From the NCBI RefSeq assembly GCF_018332695.1, contig NZ_BOQN01000084.1:29313-93312 (forward strand): a stretch of DNA of 64,000 bases, written 5' to 3'. The position numbers were made by a program, and so were the translations under genes. Below are positions 41,220-51,128 of the stretch, in pieces (position 1 is the first letter of the stretch; each line of letters opens with the position of its first letter). This DNA is from Paractinoplanes toevensis (GTDB taxonomy: Bacteria; Actinomycetota; Actinomycetes; Mycobacteriales; Micromonosporaceae). The notes below the pieces were generated by a model, which was not told where the DNA came from, made no database searches, and saw only the letters and a list, made by a program, of their open reading frames with translations.

Positions 41220-41880
41220 GCCAGGCGCACCACTCCTCCAGGTGGTCACCGCGGGTCGCGGACACCGCGATCACCTCGGCCTTGGGATTGACGGCGGCGA
41301 CGTGCTCGCGGCAGGTCGCCAGATCGAAGTCGACGTACGGAAGAAGGTCCAGTTTGTTTACCAGAACCAGGTCGGCCGCAGCGAACATGTACGGGTATTT
41401 CAGGGGTTTGTCGGTCCCCTCGGTCACCGAGATGATCACCACCTTGCCGGCCTCGCCGAGATCGAACAGCGCCGGGCACACCAGGTTTCCCACGTTCTCG
41501 ACGAACAGCAACGAGCCGCGGGCGGGGTCGAGCCTCTCGTACGCGTCGCGCAACATGGCCGCGTCGAGATGGCAGCCGGCACCGGTGTTGACCTGCACGA
41601 CCGGGGCACCGGTGCGGCGGATCCGCTCGGCGTCGAGCCGGGTCTCCTGATCGCCCTCGATGACCGCGACCGGCCTCGTCGTGTGCAGGTCGCGAATTGT
41701 CCGTTCCAGCAACGTCGTCTTGCCGGAACCCGGTGAGCTCATCAGGTTGATCGCGGTGATGCCCCGCTCGGCCAGCAGCCGGCGGTTCTCCTCCGCCAAC
41801 CGGTCGTTCTTGGCCAGCACCTTCTGCTCGAGAGTGATCTCCTCGTGGTCGTGGTGGCCGCAACCGCAGGTCCCGCACAT
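41212..41880 (-). CDS. hypB: Hydrogenase nickel-incorporation GTPase HypB
   Basis: A 222-residue GTPase that inserts Ni into the hydrogenase large subunit with HypA. The N-terminus MCGTCGCGHHDHEE carries the high-affinity CxxCxC nickel site plus three His. The P-loop is MSSPGSGKTT, followed by EGDQETRLDAERI, the metal site NTGAGCHLDA, and NKLDLLPY for guanine recognition. Its ATG overlaps the hypA stop by one base, so hypA and hypB are coupled, on the strand opposite to the structural genes. Confidence 0.96.
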   Translation of the reverse strand: MCGTCGCGHHDHEEITLEQKVLAKNDRLAEENRRLLAERGITAINLMSSPGSGKTTLLERTIRDLHTTRPVAVIEGDQETRLDAERIRRTGAPVVQVNTGAGCHLDAAMLRDAYERLDPARGSLLFVENVGNLVCPALFDLGEAGKVVIISVTEGTDKPLKYPYMFAAADLVLVNKLDLLPYVDFDLATCREHVAAVNPKAEVIAVSATRGDHLEEWCAWLS

Positions 41881-42209
41881 CAGCCCACCTCCATGGAGAC
41901 GATCTGCAACTCACGCCCGGCCGTGACGGTCAGGTCGGCACTGCCGCAGGGGCAGAGCAGCAGCCGGTCGGCCAGCTCCACCTCGGCGCCGCACTCATGG
42001 CAACGGGCGGCCCCGGCCCGCTCCTCGATCGCCAGCGCGGCACCGTCGGCGACCGTGCCCTCGCAGGCCAGATCGAAGCAGAACCGCATCGCGTCGGGCA
42101 CCACCGCGGTCAGTGCTCCAATACGGACAGTCACCCGATGCACCTTACGACCGGCGGCGCGCTCGCACACCGCTTCGACGATGCTTTCCGCGATCGCAAG
42201 CTCGTGCAT
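41880..42209 (-). CDS. hypA: Hydrogenase nickel chaperone HypA
   Basis: A 109-residue nickel metallochaperone. The second ATG (42209) is preferred because HypA binds nickel through its N-terminal Met-His-Glu (MHELAIAESIVEAV) and because GGGG then lies 9 nt upstream; an ATG two codons earlier would bury that site. The zinc site is CHEC in the first half but CPC (LLLCPCGS) in the second, one residue shorter than the usual CxxC. Confidence 0.93.
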   Translation of the reverse strand: MHELAIAESIVEAVCERAAGRKVHRVTVRIGALTAVVPDAMRFCFDLACEGTVADGAALAIEERAGAARCHECGAEVELADRLLLCPCGSADLTVTAGRELQIVSMEVG

Positions 42210-42215
42210 GGTCAT

Positions 42216-42314
42216 TTGCCCCGGATAGGTGGTGATCTACGGAACGCATTGACATTGTTACACGCTGCGGGACAGTCTGTTACCTGCCTCACACGTCCGG
42301 GCCGAGGGGGCCCC
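42216..42314. promoter_or_regulatory. Divergent promoter region hypA / hydrogenase structural operon
   Basis: Contains TTGACA at 42249-42254 as a candidate -35 for the structural operon, with only a poor -10 (CAGTCT at 42273-42278). GAGGGGG just before the ATG at 42315 is the ribosome site. TGTTAC occurs twice, 22-23 bp apart, and may be part of an activator site. Confidence 0.4.
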
Positions 42315-43327
<1,013 letters not shown>

Positions 43328-43331
<4 letters not shown>

Positions 43332-45079
43332 CTTCCGAGTTAGTGGAGATGGCCTGGGACCCGATCACCCGCATCGTCGGCAGCCTCGGCATCTACACGA
43401 AAATCGACTTCGTCAACAAGGTCGTCGCCGAGTGCAAGAGCACCAGCTCGATCTTCCGCGGCTACTCGATCTTCATGAAGGGCAAGGACCCCCGGGACGC
43501 CCACTTCATCACGAGCCGCATCTGCGGCATCTGCGGCGACAACCACGCGACCTGCTCCTGCTACGCACAGAACATGGCGTACGGCGTGAAGCCCCCCCAT
43601 CTCGGCGAGTGGATCGTCAACCTGGGCGAGGCCGCCGAGTACATGTTCGACCACAACATCTTCCAGGAAAATCTGGTCGGCGTTGACTACTGCGAGAAGA
43701 TGGTCGCCGAGACCAACCCGGGCGTGCTCGAGCTGGCCAACCGCACCGAGGCTCCGCACGCCGGCGATCACGGATACCGGACCATCGGTGACATCATGCG
43801 GTCGCTCAACCCGTTCACCGGCGAGTTCTACCGCGAGGCGTTGCAGGTCAGCCGCATGACCCGGGAGATGTTCTGCCTCATGGAGGGCAGGCACGTGCAC
43901 CCGTCGACGCTCTATCCCGGCGGAGTCGGCACGGTCGCCACCATCCAACTGATGACCGACTACCTGACCCGGCTGATGCGCTACGTCGAGTTCATGAAGA
44001 AGGTCGTGCCGATGCACGACGACCTGTTCGACTTCTTCTACGAGGCGCTGCCGGGCTACGAGCAGGTCGGCAACCGCCGCATCCTGCTGGCCTGCTGGGG
44101 CTCCTTCCAGGACCCGGAGCACTGCAACTTCAAGTACGCGGACATGACCGACTGGGGTCGCAAGATGTATGTGACCCCGGGCATCGTCGTCGACGGCAAG
44201 CTGATCACCACCGACCTCGTGCAGATCAACCTCGGCATCCGCATCCTGCTCGGCTCCTCCTACTACGAGGACTGGGGCGACCAGGAAGTGTTCGTGACGC
44301 ACGACCCGCTCGGCAACCCGGTCGACCGCCGGCACCCGTGGAACCAGCACACCAACCCGCGCCCGCAGAAACGCGACCTGGACGGCAAGTACAGCTGGGT
44401 GATGTCGCCGCGCTGGTTCGACGGCACCGACTACCTCGCCCTCGACACCGGCGGCGGACCGCTGGCCCGGCTGTGGACGACGGCGCTGGCCGGGCTGGTC
44501 GACATCGGCTACGTGCGGGCCACCGGCGGCAGCGTAAAGATCAACCTGCCGAAGACGGCGCTGAAGCCGCCGGTCGAGTTCGAATGGAAGATCCCGCGGT
44601 GGAGCAACACCATCGAGCGCAACCGGGCCAGGACCTACTTCCAGGCGTACGCCGCGGCCTGTGCCCTGCATTTCGCGGAGAAAGCGCTCGCCGAGATCCG
44701 GGCCGGTCGCACCAAGACGTGGGAGCCGTTCGAGGTGCCCGACGAGGGCATCGGCTGTGGCTTCACCGAGGCGGTGCGCGGCGTCCTGTCGCACCACATG
44801 GTCATCCGGGACGGGAAGATCGCGAACTACCACCCGTACCCGCCGACCCCGTGGAACGCGAACCCGCGCGACAGCTACGGCACTCCGGGCCCCTACGAGG
44901 ACGCCGTACAGGGTCAGCCGATCTTCGAGGAGAACGACCGGGAACATTTCAAAGGCATCGACATCATGCGTACGGTGCGCAGCTTCGACCCGTGCCTGCC
45001 GTGCGGCGTTCATATGTATCTGGGCGGCGGCAAGAAACTGGAGCTGCTGCACTCACCGACCCAGTCCGCCGGGGCCTGA
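43328..45079 (+). CDS. hhyL: Group 1h [NiFe] hydrogenase large subunit
   Basis: A 583-residue catalytic subunit. The Ni-Fe ligands are in the L1 motif RICGICGDNHATC (C66, C69) and the L2 motif DPCLPCGVH (Cys near 556 and 559, His562), the form typical of group 1h. Twenty-one residues follow His562 (beginning MYLGGGKK) and should be removed by a maturation protease; a suitable protease is encoded at 48116-48586. It is coupled to the small subunit by overlap and followed after 2 bp by a NifU-like gene. Confidence 0.96.
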
Positions 45080-45081
45080 AA

Positions 45082-45498
45082 GTGACCTGGCGGAAGTCGG
45101 CGGCCCGGATCGACGCTCTCCTGGCGGCTTCGCCGGAGGGGGAAGCGGTCGTCCGCGAGGTGGCCGACCTCTACGGGGCCGGGCTGGAACGGCTGCTCGA
45201 CCTGCTGCACGCGCGCGGCGCGCTGACCGACGAGGCGCTCGACGCGCTGGCCGCCGACGAGTTGGTCGGCGGCCTGCTGCTGGTGCACGGCCTGCACCCG
45301 TGGGACGCGGCCACTCGCATCTCGCACGCCCTGCAGGGCAGTGGTGTCCGCCTGATCGAGCTGACCGCCGACGGGGTCTGCCGGCTCAGCGGCCCCGGCG
45401 CCGAGGACCGGGTCACCGCGGTCGCTCCCGAGGTCACCCGCGTCGAGGTGCAGACGGTCATCCCGGTCTCCGCGCTGTTCAGCCGGCTCGCCTCATGA
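45082..45498 (+). CDS. NifU-C-like hydrogenase-associated protein, second copy
   Basis: A 138-residue protein paralogous to that at 40025-40471 (RIDALLAASPEGEAVV, DLYGAGLERLLDLL, VGGLLLVHGLHPWDAATRI). The C-terminal NifU-like part (CRLSGPGAEDRVTAVAPEVTRVEVQ) lacks the CxxC cluster ligands. GTG start two bases after the hhyL stop; its own stop overlaps the next ATG. A role in assembling the hydrogenase clusters or docking is plausible but unproven. Confidence 0.75.
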   Translation: MTWRKSAARIDALLAASPEGEAVVREVADLYGAGLERLLDLLHARGALTDEALDALAADELVGGLLLVHGLHPWDAATRISHALQGSGVRLIELTADGVCRLSGPGAEDRVTAVAPEVTRVEVQTVIPVSALFSRLAS

Positions 45499-46088
45499 CC
45501 GGTTCGCCCCTGGACACGTTGCGCCGGATCGCCCGCGCGCCACGGCCGCCCGCCGTCGAACGCTGCGGGATGTGCGCCACCCAGGTCGCGCCGGAGCACT
45601 CGCACGTCGTCGACCTGCAGTCCCGTCAGTTGCTGTGCGCCTGCCGCGCCTGCTACCTGCTCTTCACCGACGACCACGCGCACCTGCGCTACCGGGCCGT
45701 CCCCGGCCGCTACCTCGGCTTCGACGGCCCGGTCCTGGAGGAACGTGACTGGGACGAGCTGCAGATCCCGGTCGGCCTCGCGTTCCTGTTCCACAACTCG
45801 TCGCTGGAGCGGATGGTGGCCTTCTATCCCGGACCGGCCGGGGCCACCGAGTCCGAACTCGACCTGCCCGCCTGGGAGCGGATCGCCGCCCGCCATCCCG
45901 CGCTGGCCACCATGCGCCCCGACGTGGAGGCGCTGCTGGTCCGGCGGGGTAAGGACGGCTATCTGGTGCCGATCGACGCCTGCTACGAGCTGGTCGGCCG
46001 CCTCCGCACGCTGTGGCGCGGCTTCGACGGTGGCCAGGAGGCGCACGCGGCGATCTCCGCGTTCTTCGACGAGGTGCGGTCACGATGA
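45495..46088 (+). CDS. Hydrogenase-associated Cys-motif protein (DUF5947-like)
   Basis: A 197-residue soluble protein with two Cys pairs near the N-terminus (ERCGMCATQV and LLCACRACYLLF), a likely zinc or Fe-S site, and an alpha/beta body (GFDGPVLEERDWDELQIPVGLAFLFHNS). I recall this as the DUF5947 family, found in actinobacterial hydrogenase loci; no function is known. Both ends overlap their neighbours by 4 bp, so it is made with the hydrogenase. Confidence 0.72.
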   Translation: MTGSPLDTLRRIARAPRPPAVERCGMCATQVAPEHSHVVDLQSRQLLCACRACYLLFTDDHAHLRYRAVPGRYLGFDGPVLEERDWDELQIPVGLAFLFHNSSLERMVAFYPGPAGATESELDLPAWERIAARHPALATMRPDVEALLVRRGKDGYLVPIDACYELVGRLRTLWRGFDGGQEAHAAISAFFDEVRSR

Positions 46089-46723
46089 GCGCGTACACCT
46101 TCGCCGTGCTCGACGTGACCGCCGAGGCCTACGCGGTCGCCCCGCAGCTCACCGCCCGCCTGCGGATCACCTCGACCGGTCCGCGCGTACACGCGATCGC
46201 GCTGCGCAGCCAGGTCCGCATCGAGCCCCAGCGCCGCCGTTACACCGGCACCGAGGAGAACGCCCTGCGCGGTCTCTTCGGCGAACGGCAGCGGTGGGGC
46301 GACACTCTCAAATCGTTCCTGTGGATGCAGGCCAACACCACCGTGCAGGGCTTCACCGGCGAGACCGAGACCGACCTGGCGCTGCCCTGCACCTACGACC
46401 TCGAGGTGATCGGCAGCCGCTACCTGCACGCGCTCGACGCCGGTGACGTGCCGCTCAACCTGCTCTTCTCCGGCACGATCTTCACCCGCGGCGAGTCCGG
46501 CTTCGAGGTCGAGCAGGTGCCGTGGGCGTGCGAGGCCCGCTGGTCGATGCCCGTGTCGGTGTGGCGCGACATGATCGACTCCTACTTCCCGAACAGCGGA
46601 TTCCTGCGGGTCAGCTCCGACGTACTCAAGGAGCTCACCGCCTTCCGCGCCCGCAACGACCTGATCAGCTGGGACGAGACCGTGCAGCGGCTCCTCGCCG
46701 TCGCCGACCGGGAGCAGCCGTGA
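46085..46723 (+). CDS. Hydrogenase-associated protein (DUF6084-like)
   Basis: A 212-residue, mostly beta-rich protein (YTFAVLDVTAEAYAVAPQLTARLRITSTG; LPCTYDLEVIGSRYLHALDAGDVPLNLLFSGTIF). It resembles the DUF6084 family encoded with actinobacterial hydrogenases. No membrane segment, signal or cofactor motif is seen. Start and stop overlap the neighbouring genes (ATGA and GTGA). Confidence 0.72.
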   Translation: MSAYTFAVLDVTAEAYAVAPQLTARLRITSTGPRVHAIALRSQVRIEPQRRRYTGTEENALRGLFGERQRWGDTLKSFLWMQANTTVQGFTGETETDLALPCTYDLEVIGSRYLHALDAGDVPLNLLFSGTIFTRGESGFEVEQVPWACEARWSMPVSVWRDMIDSYFPNSGFLRVSSDVLKELTAFRARNDLISWDETVQRLLAVADREQP

Positions 46724-48003
46724 GCGTCGAGGCGGCCCGGGCGGTCGCCGACGCCGTCCTCTACGAGGGTTATCTGCTCTACCCCTACCGGGCGAGCGCG
46801 GCGAAGAATCGGTCACGGTGGCAGTTCGGCGTGCTCGGTCCGCCTGCGGCGGCCTCGTCCGCCTTCGCGGAGGGTCCGGCCATGGTGATGAGCTGTCTGC
46901 TTTCCCCAGCCGTACGCTCCCCGAGCGTGACCCTGCACCTGCGTTTCCTGCAGTTGCAGGCCCGCGAGGTGCGGGACGCCGCGGACCAGCCGGTGGGGTC
47001 CCTGGAATTCGCCGGCGAGACCGTGCTGAGCTGGGACGAGGCGGTCGAGCAGTCGCTCACCTTCGAGCGGGTGCCGCTCGACGGTGCGGTGTCGTTCCCG
47101 GTGATCGTCCCGGGCAGCACGTCGGTGCAGGAAATCGGGAACGTCGGGTCGGTGGTGCGCCGGCGCTGGCCTCTCACCGCTCGGCTGTCGGCGTGCGTCG
47201 TGCGCGACGGCGAGCTGCTGCGGCTCACGGTGACCGTCGCCAACGAGCATCCGGCGCCGGTGACCGACAAGGAGACCGCCGTCCGGCACTCGCTGCTCGG
47301 CGCCCACCTGCTGGCCGAGGCCCACCACGCGGTGTTCCTGTCCATGCAGGACCCGCCACCGGCCGCCCGGGCCGCGGCCGCGCGCTGCCACCAGGAGCGT
47401 TGCTGGCCGGTGCTGGCCGGGGCGGACACCGTCCTGCTGGGCGCGCCGATCATCCTGTACGACCACCCGTCGGTCGCCGAGCAGAGCCCCGGCGAGCTGT
47501 TCGACGCCACCGAGATCGACGAGATCCTGACGCTGCGCGTGCTGACGATGACCGACGCCGAGAAGGCCGAGGCCCGAGCCACCGACCCACGCGCCGCCAC
47601 CATCGTCGACCGCTGCGAGACCCTCTCCCCCGCCGACCTCCAGCGCCTGCACGGCGGCCGCGTGTCGCCGGCCGTGCTCCCGGCGGAGAGCCCCTGGTGG
47701 GATCCGTCCGCCGACGCCTCCGTCTCGCCGGAGAGCGACGCCGTACTGGTCGGCGACGTGCCGGTGCGCAAAGGCAGCCTGGTCCGGCTGCACCCGCGGC
47801 GGCGGGCCGACGCCCAGGACATGTTCGTGGCCGGCCTGCTCGCCCGGGTGACCGCCGTGCTCTCCGACGTGGACGGCGGCACCCACGTGGCCGTGGTCCT
47901 GGTCGACGATCCCGCGGCCGATCTGCACGACTGGTACGGCCGTTACCTCTACTTCGCCCCCGACGAGCTCTCGCTCGCCTCCGGAGAGGAGACCCCATGC
48001 TGA
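46720..48003 (+). CDS. Hydrogenase-locus protein of unknown function (427 aa)
   Basis: A 427-residue soluble protein. The N-terminal region (YEGYLLYPYRASAAKNRSRWQFGVLGPP) and a late beta-barrel-like segment (VRKGSLVRLHPRRRADAQDMFVAGLLARVTAVLSDVDGG) recur, as far as I recall, in uncharacterised proteins of actinobacterial hydrogenase operons. Cys are few and not arranged as a cluster site. It overlaps the genes on both sides (GTGA before; 7 bp with the next small gene), so it is part of the operon. Function unknown. Confidence 0.7.
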   Translation: MSVEAARAVADAVLYEGYLLYPYRASAAKNRSRWQFGVLGPPAAASSAFAEGPAMVMSCLLSPAVRSPSVTLHLRFLQLQAREVRDAADQPVGSLEFAGETVLSWDEAVEQSLTFERVPLDGAVSFPVIVPGSTSVQEIGNVGSVVRRRWPLTARLSACVVRDGELLRLTVTVANEHPAPVTDKETAVRHSLLGAHLLAEAHHAVFLSMQDPPPAARAAAARCHQERCWPVLAGADTVLLGAPIILYDHPSVAEQSPGELFDATEIDEILTLRVLTMTDAEKAEARATDPRAATIVDRCETLSPADLQRLHGGRVSPAVLPAESPWWDPSADASVSPESDAVLVGDVPVRKGSLVRLHPRRRADAQDMFVAGLLARVTAVLSDVDGGTHVAVVLVDDPAADLHDWYGRYLYFAPDELSLASGEETPC

Positions 48004-48119
48004 GGTTCATCGGCGCCGTCACCGTGCTCGCCGGTGCGGCCGCCGCCACCTACGCGGCCATCCTGGCGGTCGAGTCGATACCCGACATCCAGCGCTACCT
48101 CAAGATCCGCTCGATGTGA
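47997..48119 (+). CDS. 40-residue membrane peptide (DUF6893-like)
   Basis: A small gene: MLRFIGAVTVLAGAAAATYA forms one membrane helix, followed by ESIPDIQRYLKIRSM. The ending SIPDIQRYLKIRSM resembles a short family I recall as DUF6893. GGAGAGGAG upstream gives a ribosome site. It overlaps the preceding gene by 7 bp and the protease by 4 bp (GTGA), strong evidence that it is a real translated member of the operon. It might tether the otherwise soluble hydrogenase to the membrane; this is inference. Confidence 0.72.
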   Translation: MLRFIGAVTVLAGAAAATYAAILAVESIPDIQRYLKIRSM

Positions 48120-48586
48120 ACGTCCTGGTAGCCGGCATCGGCAACCTCTTCCTGGGCGACGACGGCTTCGGCCCCGAGGTGGCCCGGCGGCTGATCGCCG
48201 AGGGCCCGGTCCCCGACGGCGTGCGGATCGTCGACTACGGCATCCGCGGCATGCACCTGGCCTACGACATCCTCGACGGCGTCGACCTGCTGGTGCTCAT
48301 CGACGCGCTCCCCGGCCTGGGCACGCCGGGCGAGCTGGTCGTTCTGGAGGTGGGCCCGGAGGACGTCGGTCCCGGTTTCATCGACGCCCACGCCATGACA
48401 CCCGGCACGATCCTCGGCGTGCTCACCCGGATCGGCGGCACCCTGCCCCCGACCTACGTGGTCGGCTGCCGCGTCGACGTGCTGGACGAGGCGGTCGGCC
48501 TGACCCCCCGGGTGGAGGCCGCGGTGCCCCGAGCGATGGCCGCCGTGCGCACGCTGATCTCCCCGGCCTCGGTCGGGAGGCACTGA
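48116..48586 (+). CDS. Hydrogenase maturation endopeptidase (HyaD/HupD type)
   Basis: A 156-residue protease (VLVAGIGNLFLGDDGFGPEVARRL; nickel-sensing Glu/Asp/His residues in GFGPEV, LIDALPG and DAHAMTPG). Such proteases cut off the C-terminal extension of the large subunit after nickel insertion, matching the 21-residue tail of HhyL. GTG start overlapping the preceding stop. Confidence 0.92.
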   Translation: MNVLVAGIGNLFLGDDGFGPEVARRLIAEGPVPDGVRIVDYGIRGMHLAYDILDGVDLLVLIDALPGLGTPGELVVLEVGPEDVGPGFIDAHAMTPGTILGVLTRIGGTLPPTYVVGCRVDVLDEAVGLTPRVEAAVPRAMAAVRTLISPASVGRH

Positions 48587-48587
48587 C

Positions 48588-51104
48588 ATGTGCCTGGGCA
48601 TTCCCGGTCAGGTGGTGGAGATCGTCGAGGGCTTCGCCGGGCAGCTGGCGCTGGTCGACGTCGAGGGAGCCCGCCGCCGGGTCAACATCGGCATGCTCGA
48701 CGACCCGCCCGGTCCCGGCGCCTGGGTGCTGATCCACATGGGCTTCGCCGTCGAGCTCATCGACGGCGCGGAGGCGTCCCGGGCGATCGCCGGCCTGGAG
48801 CTGATGGGCCAGGCCCGTCGCCTGCGCCGCCGCTACACCGTCCTCGGCCTGGTGCAGGGCGTCGGTTTCCGGCCGTTCGCCTACGCGACGGCATCCACCC
48901 TGGCCCTGTCGGGTTCGGTGGCCAACACCCCCGACGGGGTGGTGATCGAGGTGGAGGGCGAGGCCGAGGCGGTCCACGAATACGGACACCGCCTGCGCAC
49001 CGACGCCCCGCCCCTGGCCATGGTGATGGACGTGGCCGACGAGGACCTCCCACTCCAGGGCGGCACCGGCTTCACGATCGCGGCCTCCCGCGACGGCACC
49101 CCGGCCCGCACCCTGGCCTCCCCCGACGTGGCCATCTGCGACGACTGCCTGCGCGAACTGCGCGACCCGGCCGACCGCCGCTACCGCCACCCCTTCATCA
49201 CCTGCACGAACTGCGGCCCACGCTTCACCATCATCAAAACCCTCCCGTACGACCGAGCCACCACGACGATGGCCGACTTCGAGATGTGCCCGGCCTGCCG
49301 CACCGAATACGAGAACCCGGCCGACCGCCGCTTCCACGCCCAGCCCATCGCCTGCCCATCCTGCGGCCCAAGCCTGAACCTGGTAACCGCCGGCGCCCGG
49401 GTCTCCGCCGAGCCGGTGGGCGAGGCGCGGCGGCTGCTCGCGGCGGGGCGGATCGTTGCGGTCAAAGGGCTCGGCGGATATCACCTCGCGTGCGACGCCC
49501 GGAACGCGGCCGCCGTCGCTGAGCTGCGCAAGCGCAAGCGGCGCGGGGGCAAACCCTTCGCAGTCATGGTGGCCGATCTGGACGCTGCGCGGCGGCTGGT
49601 CACGCTTACCGACGATGAGGAGGCGCTGCTCACCCACTCGCGGCGGCCGATCGTGCTGCTCCCCCGCCGGGCGGACGCCGGGCTCGCCGCCGCGGTGGCC
49701 CCGGACAACCCGGATCTGGGGATCATGCTGCCCTACACGCCGCTGCACGTGCTGCTCTTCGGGCTGCCAGGTGATCCCGACGGGCCGGACGCGCTGGTCA
49801 TGACGTCCGGCAATCTCGCCGGGGAACCGATCGTGACCGACGATGACGACGCGCTGCTGCGGCTGGCCGAGATCGCCGATGCCTGGCTTCGGCACGATCG
49901 GGGCATCCGGGTGCCCTGCGACGACTCGGTGAGCCGGCACGTCGCCGGGGCCGAGCTGCCGGCCCGCCGGTCCCGGGGCTACGCGCCGCTACCGATCGCG
50001 CTGCCGTTCGACGTGCCGCCGATGCTGGCCGCCGGGGCGGATCTGAAGAACACCTGCGCCGTCGCGGCCAGGCGCTACGCCTGGCTCAGCCAGCACATCG
50101 GCGACATGGACGACCTGCGCACCATCGACGCGCTGACCAGCAGCGCGCAACATCTGCAAGAGCTGACCGGAGTACGGCCGGAGATCGTCGTCGCGGATCT
50201 GCACCCGGACTACCGCTCCGGCGACTGGGCGCGGCGGCGCGCGGGTGGGCACGCGGTGCGGCGGGTGCAGCACCACCACGCGCACGTCGCGTCGGTCATG
50301 GCCGAGCACGGGCTCGGGCCGGACGAGCAGGTCATCGGGATCGCGTTCGACGGCACCGGCTACGGGACCGACGGCGCGATCTGGGGCGGCGAGATGCTGA
50401 TCGCCGACTACAAGTCGTTCCGGCGGGCGGCGCGACTCGCGTACGTTCCGCTGGCCGGGGGCGACGCGAGCGTGCGACGCCCGTACCGGATGGCTCTTGC
50501 TCATCTGCACGCCGCCGGCGTGCCCTGGCATCCGGACCTGCCGGCCGTCGTGGCCTGCCCGCCGGCCGAGCGTGACCTGCTCGCCCGGCAGTTCGGCACC
50601 GGCGCGGGCTGTGCGCCGACCTCCAGCATGGGCCGGCTGTTCGACGCGGTGGCGGCCCTGGCCGGGGTCCGGCAGATCGTCGAGTACGAGGCGGAGGCGG
50701 CCATCGTGCTCGAAGGGCTGGCGCGGGTTGCGCCGGCGGGGCACCTCCACCCGTACGCCTTCGAATTGTGCCCGAGCCCGGACGGGCCGGATGTCGCGGA
50801 CGCGGGCCCGGTGATCCGCCAGGTCGCGCTGGATGTTCTCGGCGGCGTGCCGGTGCCGGTGGTGGCGGCCCGGTTCCACGCAGCGGTGGCCGCGCTGATC
50901 GTGCAGCTCGCCGAGCACGGCCGGGACGAGACCGGCCTCGACGTGGTCGTGCTCGGCGGCGGGGTGTTCCAGAACGCGCTGCTGCTCGGTGCGGCGGTTC
51001 GTGACCTGGGCGAACGCGGTTTCACGGTATTGCGCCCCCGGCTGCTGCCGCCGAACGACGGTGGCATCGCGCTGGGCCAACTCGTGATCGGCGCCTCCGC
51101 CTGA
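48588..51104 (+). CDS. hypF: HypC-HypF fusion: Fe(CN)2CO chaperone domain joined to carbamoyltransferase
   Basis: An 838-residue continuous frame. Residues 1-75 are a HypC chaperone (MCLGIPGQVVEIVEG, keeping Cys2, and VLIHMGFAVELID). From about 82 a complete HypF follows: acylphosphatase domain (YTVLGLVQGVGFRPFAYAT), two Cys4 zinc fingers (CDDCLREL..CTNCGPRF; CPACRTEY..CPSCGPSL), a YrdC-like domain (GRIVAVKGLGGYHLACDA) and a Kae1-like domain (QHHHAHVASVMAEHGL). HypF makes the cyanide ligands from carbamoyl phosphate. A separate HypC lies directly downstream. ATG preceded by GGGAGG. Confidence 0.95.
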   Translation: MCLGIPGQVVEIVEGFAGQLALVDVEGARRRVNIGMLDDPPGPGAWVLIHMGFAVELIDGAEASRAIAGLELMGQARRLRRRYTVLGLVQGVGFRPFAYATASTLALSGSVANTPDGVVIEVEGEAEAVHEYGHRLRTDAPPLAMVMDVADEDLPLQGGTGFTIAASRDGTPARTLASPDVAICDDCLRELRDPADRRYRHPFITCTNCGPRFTIIKTLPYDRATTTMADFEMCPACRTEYENPADRRFHAQPIACPSCGPSLNLVTAGARVSAEPVGEARRLLAAGRIVAVKGLGGYHLACDARNAAAVAELRKRKRRGGKPFAVMVADLDAARRLVTLTDDEEALLTHSRRPIVLLPRRADAGLAAAVAPDNPDLGIMLPYTPLHVLLFGLPGDPDGPDALVMTSGNLAGEPIVTDDDDALLRLAEIADAWLRHDRGIRVPCDDSVSRHVAGAELPARRSRGYAPLPIALPFDVPPMLAAGADLKNTCAVAARRYAWLSQHIGDMDDLRTIDALTSSAQHLQELTGVRPEIVVADLHPDYRSGDWARRRAGGHAVRRVQHHHAHVASVMAEHGLGPDEQVIGIAFDGTGYGTDGAIWGGEMLIADYKSFRRAARLAYVPLAGGDASVRRPYRMALAHLHAAGVPWHPDLPAVVACPPAERDLLARQFGTGAGCAPTSSMGRLFDAVAALAGVRQIVEYEAEAAIVLEGLARVAPAGHLHPYAFELCPSPDGPDVADAGPVIRQVALDVLGGVPVPVVAARFHAAVAALIVQLAEHGRDETGLDVVVLGGGVFQNALLLGAAVRDLGERGFTVLRPRLLPPNDGGIALGQLVIGASA

Positions 51105-51128
51105 TCCTCTGAAGGAGGGAGAACGCGC

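Noticed and set aside
43340..45052. 570-codon open frame opposite the hydrogenase large subunit
   Set aside because: Shadow of a strongly conserved gene; its translation is low-complexity and begins and ends within hhyL.
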